This document shows positions 16,645-24,486 of a stretch of 41,089 nucleotides of DNA, piece by piece; within the stretch, counting starts at the first letter, position 1, and each line of letters starts with the position of its first letter. Both the position numbers and the translations under genes were made by a program. Source of the DNA: Bacteroidota bacterium (GTDB taxonomy: Bacteria; Bacteroidota; Ignavibacteria; Kryptoniales; JAKASW01). The notes beneath the pieces were generated by a model. That model was not told where the DNA came from. It did no database searches and saw nothing but the letters and a program-made list of their open reading frames with translations. Where the stretch lies: assembly GCA_023480735.1 (NCBI GenBank), contig JAMCXB010000050.1, positions 1-41,089 of the forward strand, given 5' to 3'.

Positions 16645-18483
16645 ATGGCAGAACATCCGATGTTTTCGGAAGAGCTGAAAGAAATCGTTGACAGCTTCAT
16701 TGTTGAGACGAACGACATATTCGAGAAACTCGATAACGAGATACTTGAGCTGGAAAAGAGACCGGAAGACAAGGATCTAATTAATTCTATTTTTCGCGCC
16801 GTACATACCGTAAAAGGAACCTCAGGGTTTCTAAGTTTCGAGCAGATGAGCGTCATCGCGCACAGGTTCGAAGATGTCTTGAATAAACTTCGACGCGAGG
16901 AATTGAGATTCCAACCGGCAATGCTTGACGTCATGTTTGAGTCGTTTGACCAAATGAAAGCCCTGCTGCGGCAGGTCGTCGATCATGATATTCATGACAT
17001 CGACTTTTCGGACACAATTAGAAGACTCGAATCACTTTCCAAGGGAATCCTGCCGGAAAAGGCGAAAGATGCGTCAAATGAACAGCCTGAGGCGGCTCCG
17101 GTATCAGAACCTGTGATCGCCAAGAGTGTCGGTCCAGTCGAAACCGAGCAGCACACAATGGACGAGGGACAGGCTTCCCCGGCGAGAGAATCGGTGCCCC
17201 AGGACGCATCACAGACCCACCCGCAGGCATCTCAATCTCAAAAGCCCGACAAGATTGCCGATACAACAATCCGAGTCGATGTCGGAAGGCTCGATCATCT
17301 GATGAACCTTGTCGGAGAACTCGTCCTCGGAAGGAATCGGCTTTCACAGATTGTATCCTCATCCAAAGACGATGAAGGGGGCGAAGATTTCTCCCACCAA
17401 TTGGCAGAAACGAGTGCGCAAATAGATTTCATTACCACCGAGCTGCAGACTGCAGTGATGAAGACGAGAATGGTCCAAATCGGGAGAGTGTTCAACAGGT
17501 TCCCCCGGCTCGTCCGCGACATAGCCAGGGAATTCGACAAGGACATCGATCTTGTCATTGAGGGTGAAGAGACGGAACTCGATAAGTCCATCATAGAGGA
17601 GATAAGCGACCCGCTGGTTCATTTGATCAGGAATGCGGCGGACCATGGAGTCGAGGAACCGGAAAGAAGAGAAAAAGCCGGTAAGGCCAGACGCGGCACA
17701 ATCCGCCTCACAGCAGGTCACGAAGGGAACCATATAATCATAGAAATCCAGGATGACGGCGCGGGCATGGATCCCGAAATATTGAAACGGAAGGCCATCG
17801 AAAAAGGAGTCATTACCGCCGAAGAAGCCCACGAGATGAAGACCGAAGATGCATACAACCTGATATTCATCCCGGGGTTCAGCACTGCACAGAAGGTAAG
17901 CAGTGTTTCGGGGAGAGGCGTCGGCATGGATGTGGTCAAGACCAACATCACAAAGCTTAACGGGATAATAGCCGTAGAATCCGAGGTCGGAAAGGGTACA
18001 AGATTCGTTCTGAAGCTACCCCTCACACTCGCAATCATCCAGGGTCTCCTTGTGGCAGTTGGAACCGAGACTTTTGCAATTCCACTCAACTCAGTTCTCG
18101 AAGTCGTGCATACATCGAAGTCGGATGTCTCAACCGTTAACGGCCGCGAGGTAATCAGGCTGCGGGAGACAGTCCTGCCGCTGGTGAACATATCCGATAT
18201 CCTCGACGTCCCCTTACAGGGTGAAGAGCTGCGCGGCTTCTACACAGTAGTAGTTGGAGTCGCAAATCACAAGTTCGGGATAGTCGTGAATCGGCTGATC
18301 GGGCAGAAAGAAATCGTGATCAAACCTCTCGGAGCTTATCTGAAGAACATAGAGGGAATAGCGGGTTCTACAATTCTCGGCGACGGCCGTGTAATAATGA
18401 TACTGGATGCCGGTGAACTCCTGAGGCTCGCACAGAAAGGAACACTTTCCAAGGCCGCGGTAGGCAGTGAGGCAGAGCTGTAG
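16645..18483 (+). CDS. cheA: Chemotaxis histidine kinase CheA
   Basis: CheA phosphorylates itself and then CheY and CheB. The 612-residue protein starts with an Hpt domain; the phosphorylated His is H54 in FRAVHTVKGTSGFL. A linker of about 75 residues rich in Glu, Ala, Pro and Gln (about 130-205) follows in place of the CheY/CheB-binding P2 domain. The dimer domain begins at DTTIRVDVGRLDHLMNLVGELVLGRN. The ATP site has HLIRNAADHGVE, DDGAGMDPE, and GRGVGMDVV. The CheW-like regulatory domain starts near GLLVAVGTETFAIPL. Shorter than the usual 650-700 residues because of the missing P2. Confidence 0.97.
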   Translation: MAEHPMFSEELKEIVDSFIVETNDIFEKLDNEILELEKRPEDKDLINSIFRAVHTVKGTSGFLSFEQMSVIAHRFEDVLNKLRREELRFQPAMLDVMFESFDQMKALLRQVVDHDIHDIDFSDTIRRLESLSKGILPEKAKDASNEQPEAAPVSEPVIAKSVGPVETEQHTMDEGQASPARESVPQDASQTHPQASQSQKPDKIADTTIRVDVGRLDHLMNLVGELVLGRNRLSQIVSSSKDDEGGEDFSHQLAETSAQIDFITTELQTAVMKTRMVQIGRVFNRFPRLVRDIAREFDKDIDLVIEGEETELDKSIIEEISDPLVHLIRNAADHGVEEPERREKAGKARRGTIRLTAGHEGNHIIIEIQDDGAGMDPEILKRKAIEKGVITAEEAHEMKTEDAYNLIFIPGFSTAQKVSSVSGRGVGMDVVKTNITKLNGIIAVESEVGKGTRFVLKLPLTLAIIQGLLVAVGTETFAIPLNSVLEVVHTSKSDVSTVNGREVIRLRETVLPLVNISDILDVPLQGEELRGFYTVVVGVANHKFGIVVNRLIGQKEIVIKPLGAYLKNIEGIAGSTILGDGRVIMILDAGELLRLAQKGTLSKAAVGSEAEL

Positions 18484-18484
18484 A

Positions 18485-19573
18485 ATGTCGATCAGAGTAT
18501 TGGTTGTAGACGACTCAGCCTTCATGCGAAAGGCGATCTCAATGATGCTAGAAAGCGATCCTGAAATCGAAGTGGTGGGGACTGCCAGGGATGGAATCGA
18601 GGCGACGGAGAAGGTAAAGGATCTGAAGCCCGACTTGATGACGATGGACGTAGAAATGCCCCGGATGGACGGGATAACCGCAGTAAAAAAGATCATGAAA
18701 GAGAACCCTCTTCCTATTCTGATGGTCAGCTCGCTTACAGTAGAGGGCGCGCGTGCAACGGTTGACGCGATGGCGGCTGGTGCAGTAGATTTCATCCCCA
18801 AACAGTTATCTTACGTCTCCCTGGACATTACGAAGATCAAAGACGATCTAATTTTCAAGATTAAGTCCATAGGGCGCAACCGCTCCAGGGCCTTTTCTAG
18901 AGTAGTGTCTTCCAAGACCTTCGCCCCGAAGAAAGCATCTCCGCTAAAATTCCTGAGTGCACAGATTGCTACTATAGGAATTTCCACAGGCGGACCTTTT
19001 TCTCTCCAGAAGGTCATTCCCTTCCTTCCAGAGGATTTCCCTCTCCCCATTGCAATAGTCCAGCACATGCCGCCGCATTTCACCAAATCGCTTGCGGAGA
19101 GGCTTGACTCAATCAGCCGAGTAGAAGTGTTTGAAGCAGAAGACGGGATGGAGTTGAAAAAAGGGACAGTATACATTGCCCCTGGCGGACTTCACTTGAA
19201 ATTCAAGCGAAGCGGAGTCAAGGTACTGATTAACATATCGAAAGATCCTTCCGATACACTTCACCGTCCGTCAGTGGATGTCATGTTCAGTTCGGCATTT
19301 GAAATATTCGGCGGAAGGGTTCTTGCCACGGTGATGACAGGGATGGGAAAGGACGGGCTGGAGGGTGCAAAGCTTATAAAGTCCGCCGGAGGTAAGATAA
19401 TCGCTCAAGACGAGGAGACATGCGTCGTTTACGGAATGCCTAAGGCGATCGTCGATGCCGAACTCGCAGATGCGGTTCTTCCGCTGGAAGAGATTGCATC
19501 CGCAATCTCCAATGCGGTTTCCACGGGCACCACTTCCTTCAGTTCCAAGCAGATCGATCCATCTAAATTATAG
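18485..19573 (+). CDS. cheB: Chemotaxis receptor methylesterase CheB
   Basis: CheB removes methyl groups from (and deamidates) receptors when phosphorylated. Receiver domain with D10 in VLVVDDSAF and phosphorylated D55 in MTMDVEMPRMDG, then the esterase domain with the catalytic Ser in GISTGGPFSL, His in VQHMPPHFT and Asp in MTGMGKDGLEG. The ATG at 18485 follows the cheA stop by one base; an open frame extends six codons upstream into cheA but that start is unlikely. Length 362 residues, normal. It is the last gene of the chemotaxis operon and faces the DksA-type gene. Confidence 0.97.
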   Translation: MSIRVLVVDDSAFMRKAISMMLESDPEIEVVGTARDGIEATEKVKDLKPDLMTMDVEMPRMDGITAVKKIMKENPLPILMVSSLTVEGARATVDAMAAGAVDFIPKQLSYVSLDITKIKDDLIFKIKSIGRNRSRAFSRVVSSKTFAPKKASPLKFLSAQIATIGISTGGPFSLQKVIPFLPEDFPLPIAIVQHMPPHFTKSLAERLDSISRVEVFEAEDGMELKKGTVYIAPGGLHLKFKRSGVKVLINISKDPSDTLHRPSVDVMFSSAFEIFGGRVLATVMTGMGKDGLEGAKLIKSAGGKIIAQDEETCVVYGMPKAIVDAELADAVLPLEEIASAISNAVSTGTTSFSSKQIDPSKL

Positions 19574-19599
19574 AATGGCGGGCTATACCAGGTAATTGA

Positions 19600-19959
19600 T
19601 CACTGTGCCCCGTCTTCTTTCAATCTTGAATGGAAAGACGGGGCCAACATTCTCTCACACCCGTCACAGAATTTTGAGAGCGGATTTCTCCGAAGTTTGG
19701 GGAATTCTATTTCATTTCTGCAAAGTAGGCAGTACCCATAGTTCCCTGTGAAAAGCCTCTGAAGAGCGTCAAACAGATCAAGCAAATCCTCATCGGCTCT
19801 GAAGGACTCAAATCGTCTGATTTCCGTTACTACCGACTCTGATTGCAATTCATTCTCAACTAGCGAAGCTGGCACAAATTCCCCGTACCTCTCGGATAGA
19901 ATCGAACGAACCCGCGAGAATATTTCGCTCTTCAACACCGCCAAATTCTTCTCGTCCAT
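19600..19959 (-). CDS. DksA/TraR-type C4 zinc-finger protein
   Basis: A small zinc-finger regulator of the DksA/TraR type, which act with RNA polymerase's secondary channel. The four cysteines are C77, C80, C98 and C101 (CLLC...CDGC), preceded by a helical part with acidic residues (ADEDLLDLFDALQRL). I chose the ATG at 19959, 8 bases after GGAGG, giving 119 residues; the frame stays open for another 70 codons upstream but that part has no family match and no good start site. It is convergent with cheB. It lacks the classic DxxDxA tip exactly, so its effect on polymerase cannot be predicted. Confidence 0.8.
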   Translation of the reverse strand: MDEKNLAVLKSEIFSRVRSILSERYGEFVPASLVENELQSESVVTEIRRFESFRADEDLLDLFDALQRLFTGNYGYCLLCRNEIEFPKLRRNPLSKFCDGCERMLAPSFHSRLKEDGAQ

Positions 19960-20655
19960 TCTCATGCCCTCCATTCCTAAGAACCACGCCCGCAACAGCT
20001 TTGACATCGGTACCAGAAACATCAACCCGCCGTTCAACGCACTTCGTCCTCCCGATGAGGACTCGCTCTCTGAAATGTCTTGCAGATATTTCATGACGCT
20101 GGAATCAGCGGGGTAACAATCTAAGGCATTAAACTTTCGGCTCGTTATTCCGGCGACTACTCTTACCAATTGAATGTCGTGATTTTCGTTGTGAATGTCA
20201 ATTACGGTAACTTACGACCGCGACAACACGCGACGGCGGCGGGCCAATTAGAAAAGTGCAGTGAGAGAGGTCTGAACCTTGCTAAGCTTACCTAAGTCTC
20301 CAACGAATATGACCTGTGAGACGAAAATCTTCGCAGGGTTTGAGTCCCTTTAGAATCAAAGCAGCTCGCTACCTACCGTAATGCCTCACTGAAAGGGTTA
20401 TTTCTCTCGCAAAGGCGCCAAGAACGCAAAGAAATGTTGACGAGCGGTTCGCTTTGCTTTGCGGCTTGGCGAGAAACCATAAGTGTGGGGTTACCTACCT
20501 ACCCTATCCTGAACTTGCTTTTGAGCTTAAGCTTGACTATTGTTGTGCTAATTGCGCATCGGGCCGGCTTTATCCGCGCATGGTATGTCGATGCTATAGT
20601 GAAATAAGACGGCCCAAGAGATATACTCAAAGACAGACAAATCAGGGAGCAGAAG
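19960..20655. other. Long gap with no gene except a repeat
   Basis: About 700 bases between the divergent DksA-type and CoA-binding genes. The part 19960-20170 is an open frame continuing the DksA-type ORF upstream without any recognised product. The repeat copy at 20386-20482 (separate entry) is the only structured element seen. No tRNA, riboswitch or clear promoter recognised; the stretch 20220-20380 has nothing I can name. Confidence 0.4.
20386..20482 (+). repeat. Dispersed palindromic repeat, copy A
   Basis: A roughly 97-base element that opens with TCACTGAAAGGGT, runs through GCAAAGGCGCCAAGAACGCA, and ends with GGCGAGAAACC. The outer arms are partly complementary to each other (the CGCAAAG-rich left arm against the CTTTGCGGCTTGGCGAG right arm), so the transcript could fold as an imperfect hairpin. 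A second copy in the opposite orientation lies at 25574-25664, about 80% identical by eye, with a 5-base gap. Confidence 0.75.
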
Positions 20656-21096
20656 ATGGAACAGGCGATCAAAGACTTTGTTCAATTGAAACGCTTCGCG
20701 GTTGTCGGAGTCTCCCGCAGCAAAAACAAGTTCGGCAATACTATCCATCGGGAGCTTAAGGAACGAGGTTACAAGGTCTATGGCGTGAACCCGGCCCTAT
20801 CCGAAATCGGTGGCGACAAATGTTATTCCGGGTTGTCAGAGCTCATGGGCAAAGTGGACGGCGCAATTCTATGCGTGGCACCAAATTCAGTCGAGCAGAT
20901 CCTGCGCGAAGCAGCAAGCCTCGGCATTCGTCACGTTTGGCTGCAGCAAGGTGCGGAAAATCCTGGCGTCCTTGAGTTTGCAAGAGGCTTGAACCTCAGC
21001 CTGGTTACGGGAAAGTGCATCCTGATGTATGCAGAGCCGGTAGACTCTTTTCACGCCGTCCATCGCTTCTTCGTGAGATTGCTCGGAAAGCTCTGA
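20656..21096 (+). CDS. CoA-binding domain protein (YccU-like)
   Basis: The 146-residue protein is a Rossmann-like CoA_binding_2 domain: FAVVGVSRSKNKFGNTIHREL at the nucleotide end, VYGVNPALSEIGG, the DGAILCVAPNSVEQILREA stretch, VWLQQGAENPGVLEFA and the closing CILMYAEPVDSFH. This family corresponds to YccU of E. coli and to archaeal CoA-binding proteins; the biological role is not settled. A GGGAG site lies 8 bases upstream of the ATG. Single gene with repeats on one side. Confidence 0.85.
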   Translation: MEQAIKDFVQLKRFAVVGVSRSKNKFGNTIHRELKERGYKVYGVNPALSEIGGDKCYSGLSELMGKVDGAILCVAPNSVEQILREAASLGIRHVWLQQGAENPGVLEFARGLNLSLVTGKCILMYAEPVDSFHAVHRFFVRLLGKL

Positions 21097-21250
21097 GACG
21101 TCGAAGCGCATTTGCATCTCTTGTCTGTGCCGCACATACGCAGGAGACGACGTGCTTTCATGGCATATCGATGTTCGTTCAGCTGAATCCTGGCGAAGAT
21201 AGATCTGCATACAGATGCATCGGAGTGTTCTCTAAACGTCTCAGCTTTAG

Positions 21251-21279
21251 TTGACTTTGATTTATTCTCTCGCTAATCT
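21251..21279 (+). promoter_or_regulatory. Possible sigma-70 type promoter for the GlsB-like gene
   Basis: TTGACT (5 of 6 to the -35 consensus) is followed after 17 bases by TAATCT (weak -10). Predicted start near 21286, giving a leader of about 90 bases that holds the two hairpins. Spacing is ideal but the -10 match is poor, so this is tentative. Confidence 0.3.
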
Positions 21280-21311
21280 ATCGATGCGTGCCTGTTGACG
21301 CGGCCGCAGCT

Positions 21312-21355
21312 CCCGGCCTTTGCCGGGCAGAGGGTGATTCATTCGAATTATCACC
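21312..21355 (+). promoter_or_regulatory. Two adjacent hairpins in the GlsB-like gene leader
   Basis: CCCGGC-CTTT-GCCGGG (21312-21327) makes a strong 6-pair stem with a 4-base loop, followed by GGTGAT...ATCACC (21333-21355), a 6-pair stem with an 11-base loop. The second ends about 12 bases before the AAGGAGG site. No T-run follows, so a terminator is unlikely; leader control or RNA stability is possible. Confidence 0.4.
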
Positions 21356-21378
21356 GAAAATAAAAAAGGAGGGTGTAT

Positions 21379-21666
21379 ATGATTGGAATGGATTTCATCA
21401 GCTTTCTGATCTTACTGGTAATCAGTGTCGTCGTGTCCCTCGTTCTCCACTTCTTCCTCAAGACTAGTGTCAGGGGAGGCTTAGAGTCTCTATTCGGGAA
21501 GATTGTCTGGGGATGGATAGGAGCCTGGTTGGGTTCGCCAGTATTTGGTTACTGGTTCCCAGGGCTTAATTACCATGCGGTATATATCATTCCCGCAATC
21601 CTTGGCTCCCTCGCACTACTTGTTCTCATGGTCGATCTTGTGAAATCGGTAAAGGGGACACCCTGA
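21379..21666 (+). CDS. GlsB/YeaQ/YmgE family small membrane protein
   Basis: A 95-residue, three-segment membrane protein: residues about 5-27 (FLILLVISVVVSLVLHFFL), a Gly-rich middle segment with GKIVWGWIGAWLGSPVFG (characteristic of the transglycosylase-associated family), and 64-88 (YIIPAILGSLALLVLMVDLV). Such proteins are stress-linked in enterobacteria but the molecular function is unknown. ATG at 21379 chosen because GGAGG lies 6 bases upstream; a GTG two codons earlier overlaps that site. Confidence 0.75.
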   Translation: MIGMDFISFLILLVISVVVSLVLHFFLKTSVRGGLESLFGKIVWGWIGAWLGSPVFGYWFPGLNYHAVYIIPAILGSLALLVLMVDLVKSVKGTP

Positions 21667-21682
21667 AAACTCGTAACGAAAC

Positions 21683-21724
21683 AGCCCACATCACAAATGC
21701 AGTTGACACTCCAGGATGTGGGCT
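21683..21724. terminator. Inverted repeat between convergent genes, possible bidirectional terminator
   Basis: AGCCCACATC at 21683-21692 and GATGTGGGCT at 21715-21724 are perfect 10-base inverted repeats with a 22-base loop. They lie between the end of the GlsB-like gene and the end of the DUF72 gene on the other strand. The T-run after the stem is weak, so intrinsic termination is plausible but not certain. Confidence 0.4.
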
Positions 21725-21755
21725 CTGCTTATCCGTCCACTCATCTCTCTCTCCC

Positions 21756-22724
21756 TCACGAAAATAAGTCGCCGACTGGACTCACGTCAACCTTCAGAGC
21801 AATTCTCGCCAGCTCAGGAAAATATTTCAACACCGTATCGGGCATCCGAACTCTCTCCTGGTTGCGAACTCTCTTTACAAGCTCCAGCGCGTTCGCAACG
21901 GCTTTTCCCATCGGGTGGTTGTTAGCCACTACATAAATCCGGCTGCATTTCTCCTTCACCCTCAGGATTTCCTTTTCTATCCCGTCAAGTTCAGCACTGT
22001 TATAGAGATAGTCGTACCGCGCGTTCCTGTCCGCGTCGTCCCGCGCACCGGGTCTGGCGGCCTCCCTCTCTTTCGCCAGCGACCTCCTGCTCTCCTTCCA
22101 CATGCTTGTGTTCCTGCCGTGGAGGCGTACGTACCCGGTCTGCCCCAAAATGCTTGTGTCGAACCCGGTCATGTCATCGAGTTCCGGTTGATCTGTGGCG
22201 ATCACGTTCAGATTTGTCCTTCCGATGAAATCTCTTCCCTCGTTGGTGAACCACGATTTGTGCCTCAGCTCAAAGAACAGTCGTGAATCCGGAAAGCTGT
22301 CGAGCAGTTGAGCGATTCGCCCCCTTGATGCTTCATTGTCTCTGAAAAACTCCGAGAACTGGACCAAGACGCCTCCTAGTTTTCCCTTCCCAAGGAAGGG
22401 TTTCAGAAACGACAGGACTATCCTCCTGTTCATCTCAAAATCGCTTCCCCGGTCTCCGCTGCCATGAGTAAATTCACGGAAGAGTTTGATTGTGAAGACG
22501 AAGTCCGGGTTACTGTCGACCTCGGCAAGCCATTTTTCCCCCACGTCCGGTGTAAAATGGCGATAGAACGTACTGTTCACTTCGACACAATCAAAGAAGC
22601 CGGCGTAGAACCCTAGCCGGGAAAACCCCTTAGGTGTCTTCTCGGGATAGAACGGTCCAACCCAGTCGGTGTAGCTCCATCCCGATGTTCCTACAAAGAA
22701 CTCTGGCGGATCTTTTTGGCTCAT
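21756..22724 (-). CDS. DUF72 (YecE-like) family protein
   Basis: DUF72 is a TIM-barrel-type family of unknown function, found in most bacteria. Visible marks are FFVGTSGWSYTDWVGPFYPE at the start, VEVNSTFYRHF, FELRHKSWF, TGYVRLHGRN and the YNSAE segment. Length (322 from this start) is somewhat longer than the usual 240-280 because of a Lys/Arg/Ala insert after YVRLHGRN (ESRRSLAKEREAARPGARDD). The ATG at 22724 lies 10 bases after AGGAG; an ATG at 22733 is one base from that site and is less likely. Its Shine-Dalgarno region is duplicated in inverted form inside the adjacent polyferredoxin. Confidence 0.85.
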   Translation of the reverse strand: MSQKDPPEFFVGTSGWSYTDWVGPFYPEKTPKGFSRLGFYAGFFDCVEVNSTFYRHFTPDVGEKWLAEVDSNPDFVFTIKLFREFTHGSGDRGSDFEMNRRIVLSFLKPFLGKGKLGGVLVQFSEFFRDNEASRGRIAQLLDSFPDSRLFFELRHKSWFTNEGRDFIGRTNLNVIATDQPELDDMTGFDTSILGQTGYVRLHGRNTSMWKESRRSLAKEREAARPGARDDADRNARYDYLYNSAELDGIEKEILRVKEKCSRIYVVANNHPMGKAVANALELVKRVRNQERVRMPDTVLKYFPELARIALKVDVSPVGDLFS

Positions 22725-22728
22725 GTCA

Positions 22729-22750
22729 TGCATTCTCCTGGAGCACGGTC
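22729..22750 (+). repeat. 22-base inverted repeat, left copy (in DUF72 leader)
   Basis: Perfect partner of 23108-23129 on the other strand. It contains the Shine-Dalgarno site AGGAG of the DUF72 gene (read on the minus strand). The flanks differ immediately outside. It is not part of any other copy seen in the window. Confidence 0.85.
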
Positions 22751-22912
22751 GTGTCAGAGGCTTTCCGTTTCATGCTCGATATAATAACGAAGAACTCTTC
22801 GCATTGAAAGTCAATTCGGGTCCAATGCTTCTAACCAGGATTCGTTTGCCTTTCTAGATTTCAGGATCAGCGCTTGTCTGTGGCACCGGCTTCTCTCTCG
22901 TTTCTGGCAGTT

Positions 22913-24486
22913 TCAGAACGGAAACTCGTTAATGCCTGCCGCCGCTTTCGGCTGTGTGACCGCAGGCTTCTTAGCCGTGCCGTGAACAGGTTTAGCGCTC
23001 ACAACGATTGCTTTCTTCGGCATTACGGGACAGGCATTTTCACAAGCGCCGCATCCGATGCAGAGTTTGTCGTCGACTTCCGGCAGAAGAAGTGTGCCCT
23101 CGTAAGGGACCGTGCTCCAGGAGAATGCAGGACCGCCTTGGTCGGGCAATGCTCCGAACATGCCGAGCAGTCCTTTTTCTTTGCCACGACGATGCAATCG
23201 TCCTTGTTGAACTTCGCGCTGCCGATCTGTGTCAGCTTCTTCGCCGCAACATCCGTCTTAAGAATGGCGCCGGTGGGACAGACTTCACCGCACACGGTGC
23301 AATCGTAATTACAGTAACCAAACTCGTATTTCATCATCGGCTGAGACATCCCCGCCAGCCCATATTCCAGAAAGGATGGTTTCAGGACATTTGTAGGGCA
23401 TGATACCACACACAGGTGGCACGCAGTGCACAGACTCGTAAAGCGCCCGATGCTGATCGATCCGGGCGGAGATATCGGCTGCCGGCTGCTCGACACTACT
23501 ATCCCGCTCTCCACAACGCCCGGCGCAATAAGCAATGCGGCTGCCGGCACCCCGACATTCTTGAAGAATTCCCTCCTACCCGAGTCAAATACAACCGGTT
23601 CAGGTCTTCCTTCTCTTCCAAGCCTGTTCGCGTATTCTATAGCATTTGTGGGACAGGCAGGGAGGCAATTGAAGCAGCCGACACAGGCGCTGAAGTCAAT
23701 GCGTCTTGCTTCGCTGTCGATACATTGCGCCTTACAGACCCTGTCGCACGCGCCGCAATCGTTGCAAAGGTCACCCCTGATAACGAGCCGGACTGCCGAG
23801 ATGCGCGACATAAGACTAAGGATTGCACCTGCGGGACAGAACGAGTTACAGAACAACCGCCCCTCGGTCATACTCAAGTAAACCACGGTGGCAAAAAACA
23901 AGAGAGCGAAAAAGAGCATGCCGACCTCATGGATGCGGACCGGGATATCGTAGAAGAGATAAATCCCAAAGTGACCCAACAAACCCGCCAGGACATTATT
24001 AACCAGGAGGATTACGGGGAGTGCAAAGCCGGCAATTAGTCGTCCATAGTTGCTGAAAGGGTCGAGCAAATCGCCGACAATCATACTCCCGCTGAGCACG
24101 GCCATGACGGCGCCGACGGCAAGAATTGGATATTGCAGCCATTGCGGCGCTTTGTAGTGCTTGAACCGCTTGCGGTGGTTTATCTTCCTGGAGACTCTGA
24201 CAAGGATGTCCTGCAGCGTTCCAAACGGACAAATTGTGGAACAATAGACCCGGCCAAACAGAAGTGTCATTGCAACGACAAATATCAGTCCGCCAACTGC
24301 TACTGCCCCGCCGGACATGATGGTCTTGAGAAGAACCGGCACGATCTGTAATGACGTCACGTACGTCACGAACTTTGAGGGAATCAGATGCCATGGATCA
24401 AGGAATAACGCGGTCGTCATGACAAGGAAGGTCAGGGAAACGACGACACGAATTTTCCTGACAGTCTTCCATCCGAATTTTGTCAA
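22913..24486 (-). pseudogene. Membrane polyferredoxin (NapH/NosR-like), broken by an 11-base insertion
   Basis: An iron-sulfur membrane protein of about 520 residues. Five membrane segments (about 15-30, 60-78, 118-140, 149-170, 188-205) carry two NapH/NosR-type CxxxCP motifs (CSTICP 82-87, CNSFCP 213-218), followed by two 4Fe-4S sites (CNDCGACDRVC, CVGCFNCLPAC). A twin-arginine-like RREFFK (304-309) and a hydrophobic stretch come next, then NapG-like clusters CTACHLC, CNYDCTVCGEVC, CSACSEHC. The frame is lost after residue 454 but continues in another frame with VPYEGTLLLPEVDDKLCIGC to a stop at 22913. Removing the 11 bases 23114-23124 restores AVLHTVPYEG. TTG start, overlapping the DUF362 gene by 4 bases. 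It may instead be a sequencing or assembly error. Confidence 0.8.
23108..23129 (-). repeat. 22-base inverted repeat, right copy (inside the polyferredoxin)
   Basis: On the minus strand this is identical to 22729-22750. The core 11 bases (23114-23124) carry the reversed copy of the DUF72 Shine-Dalgarno and cause the frameshift. Sequence on both sides (ACGGTC and TGCAT) reads as normal polyferredoxin coding sequence. Confidence 0.85.

Noticed and set aside
19608-19643. CCCCGTCTT / AAGACGGGG inverted repeat near the end of the DksA-type gene, as a terminator
   Set aside because: It lies within coding sequence and has no T-run on either side, so I could not support a terminator call.
19960-20169. 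70-codon upstream extension of the DksA/TraR-type protein
   Set aside because: No family similarity in that part, while the ATG at 19959 has GGAGG at 8 bases and gives a normal family length.
22729-23129. Invertible segment (phase switch) flanked by 22-base inverted repeats
   Set aside because: Flipping would remove the native C-terminal iron-sulfur segment that continues directly after the repeat, and the insertion model explains the frameshift better.
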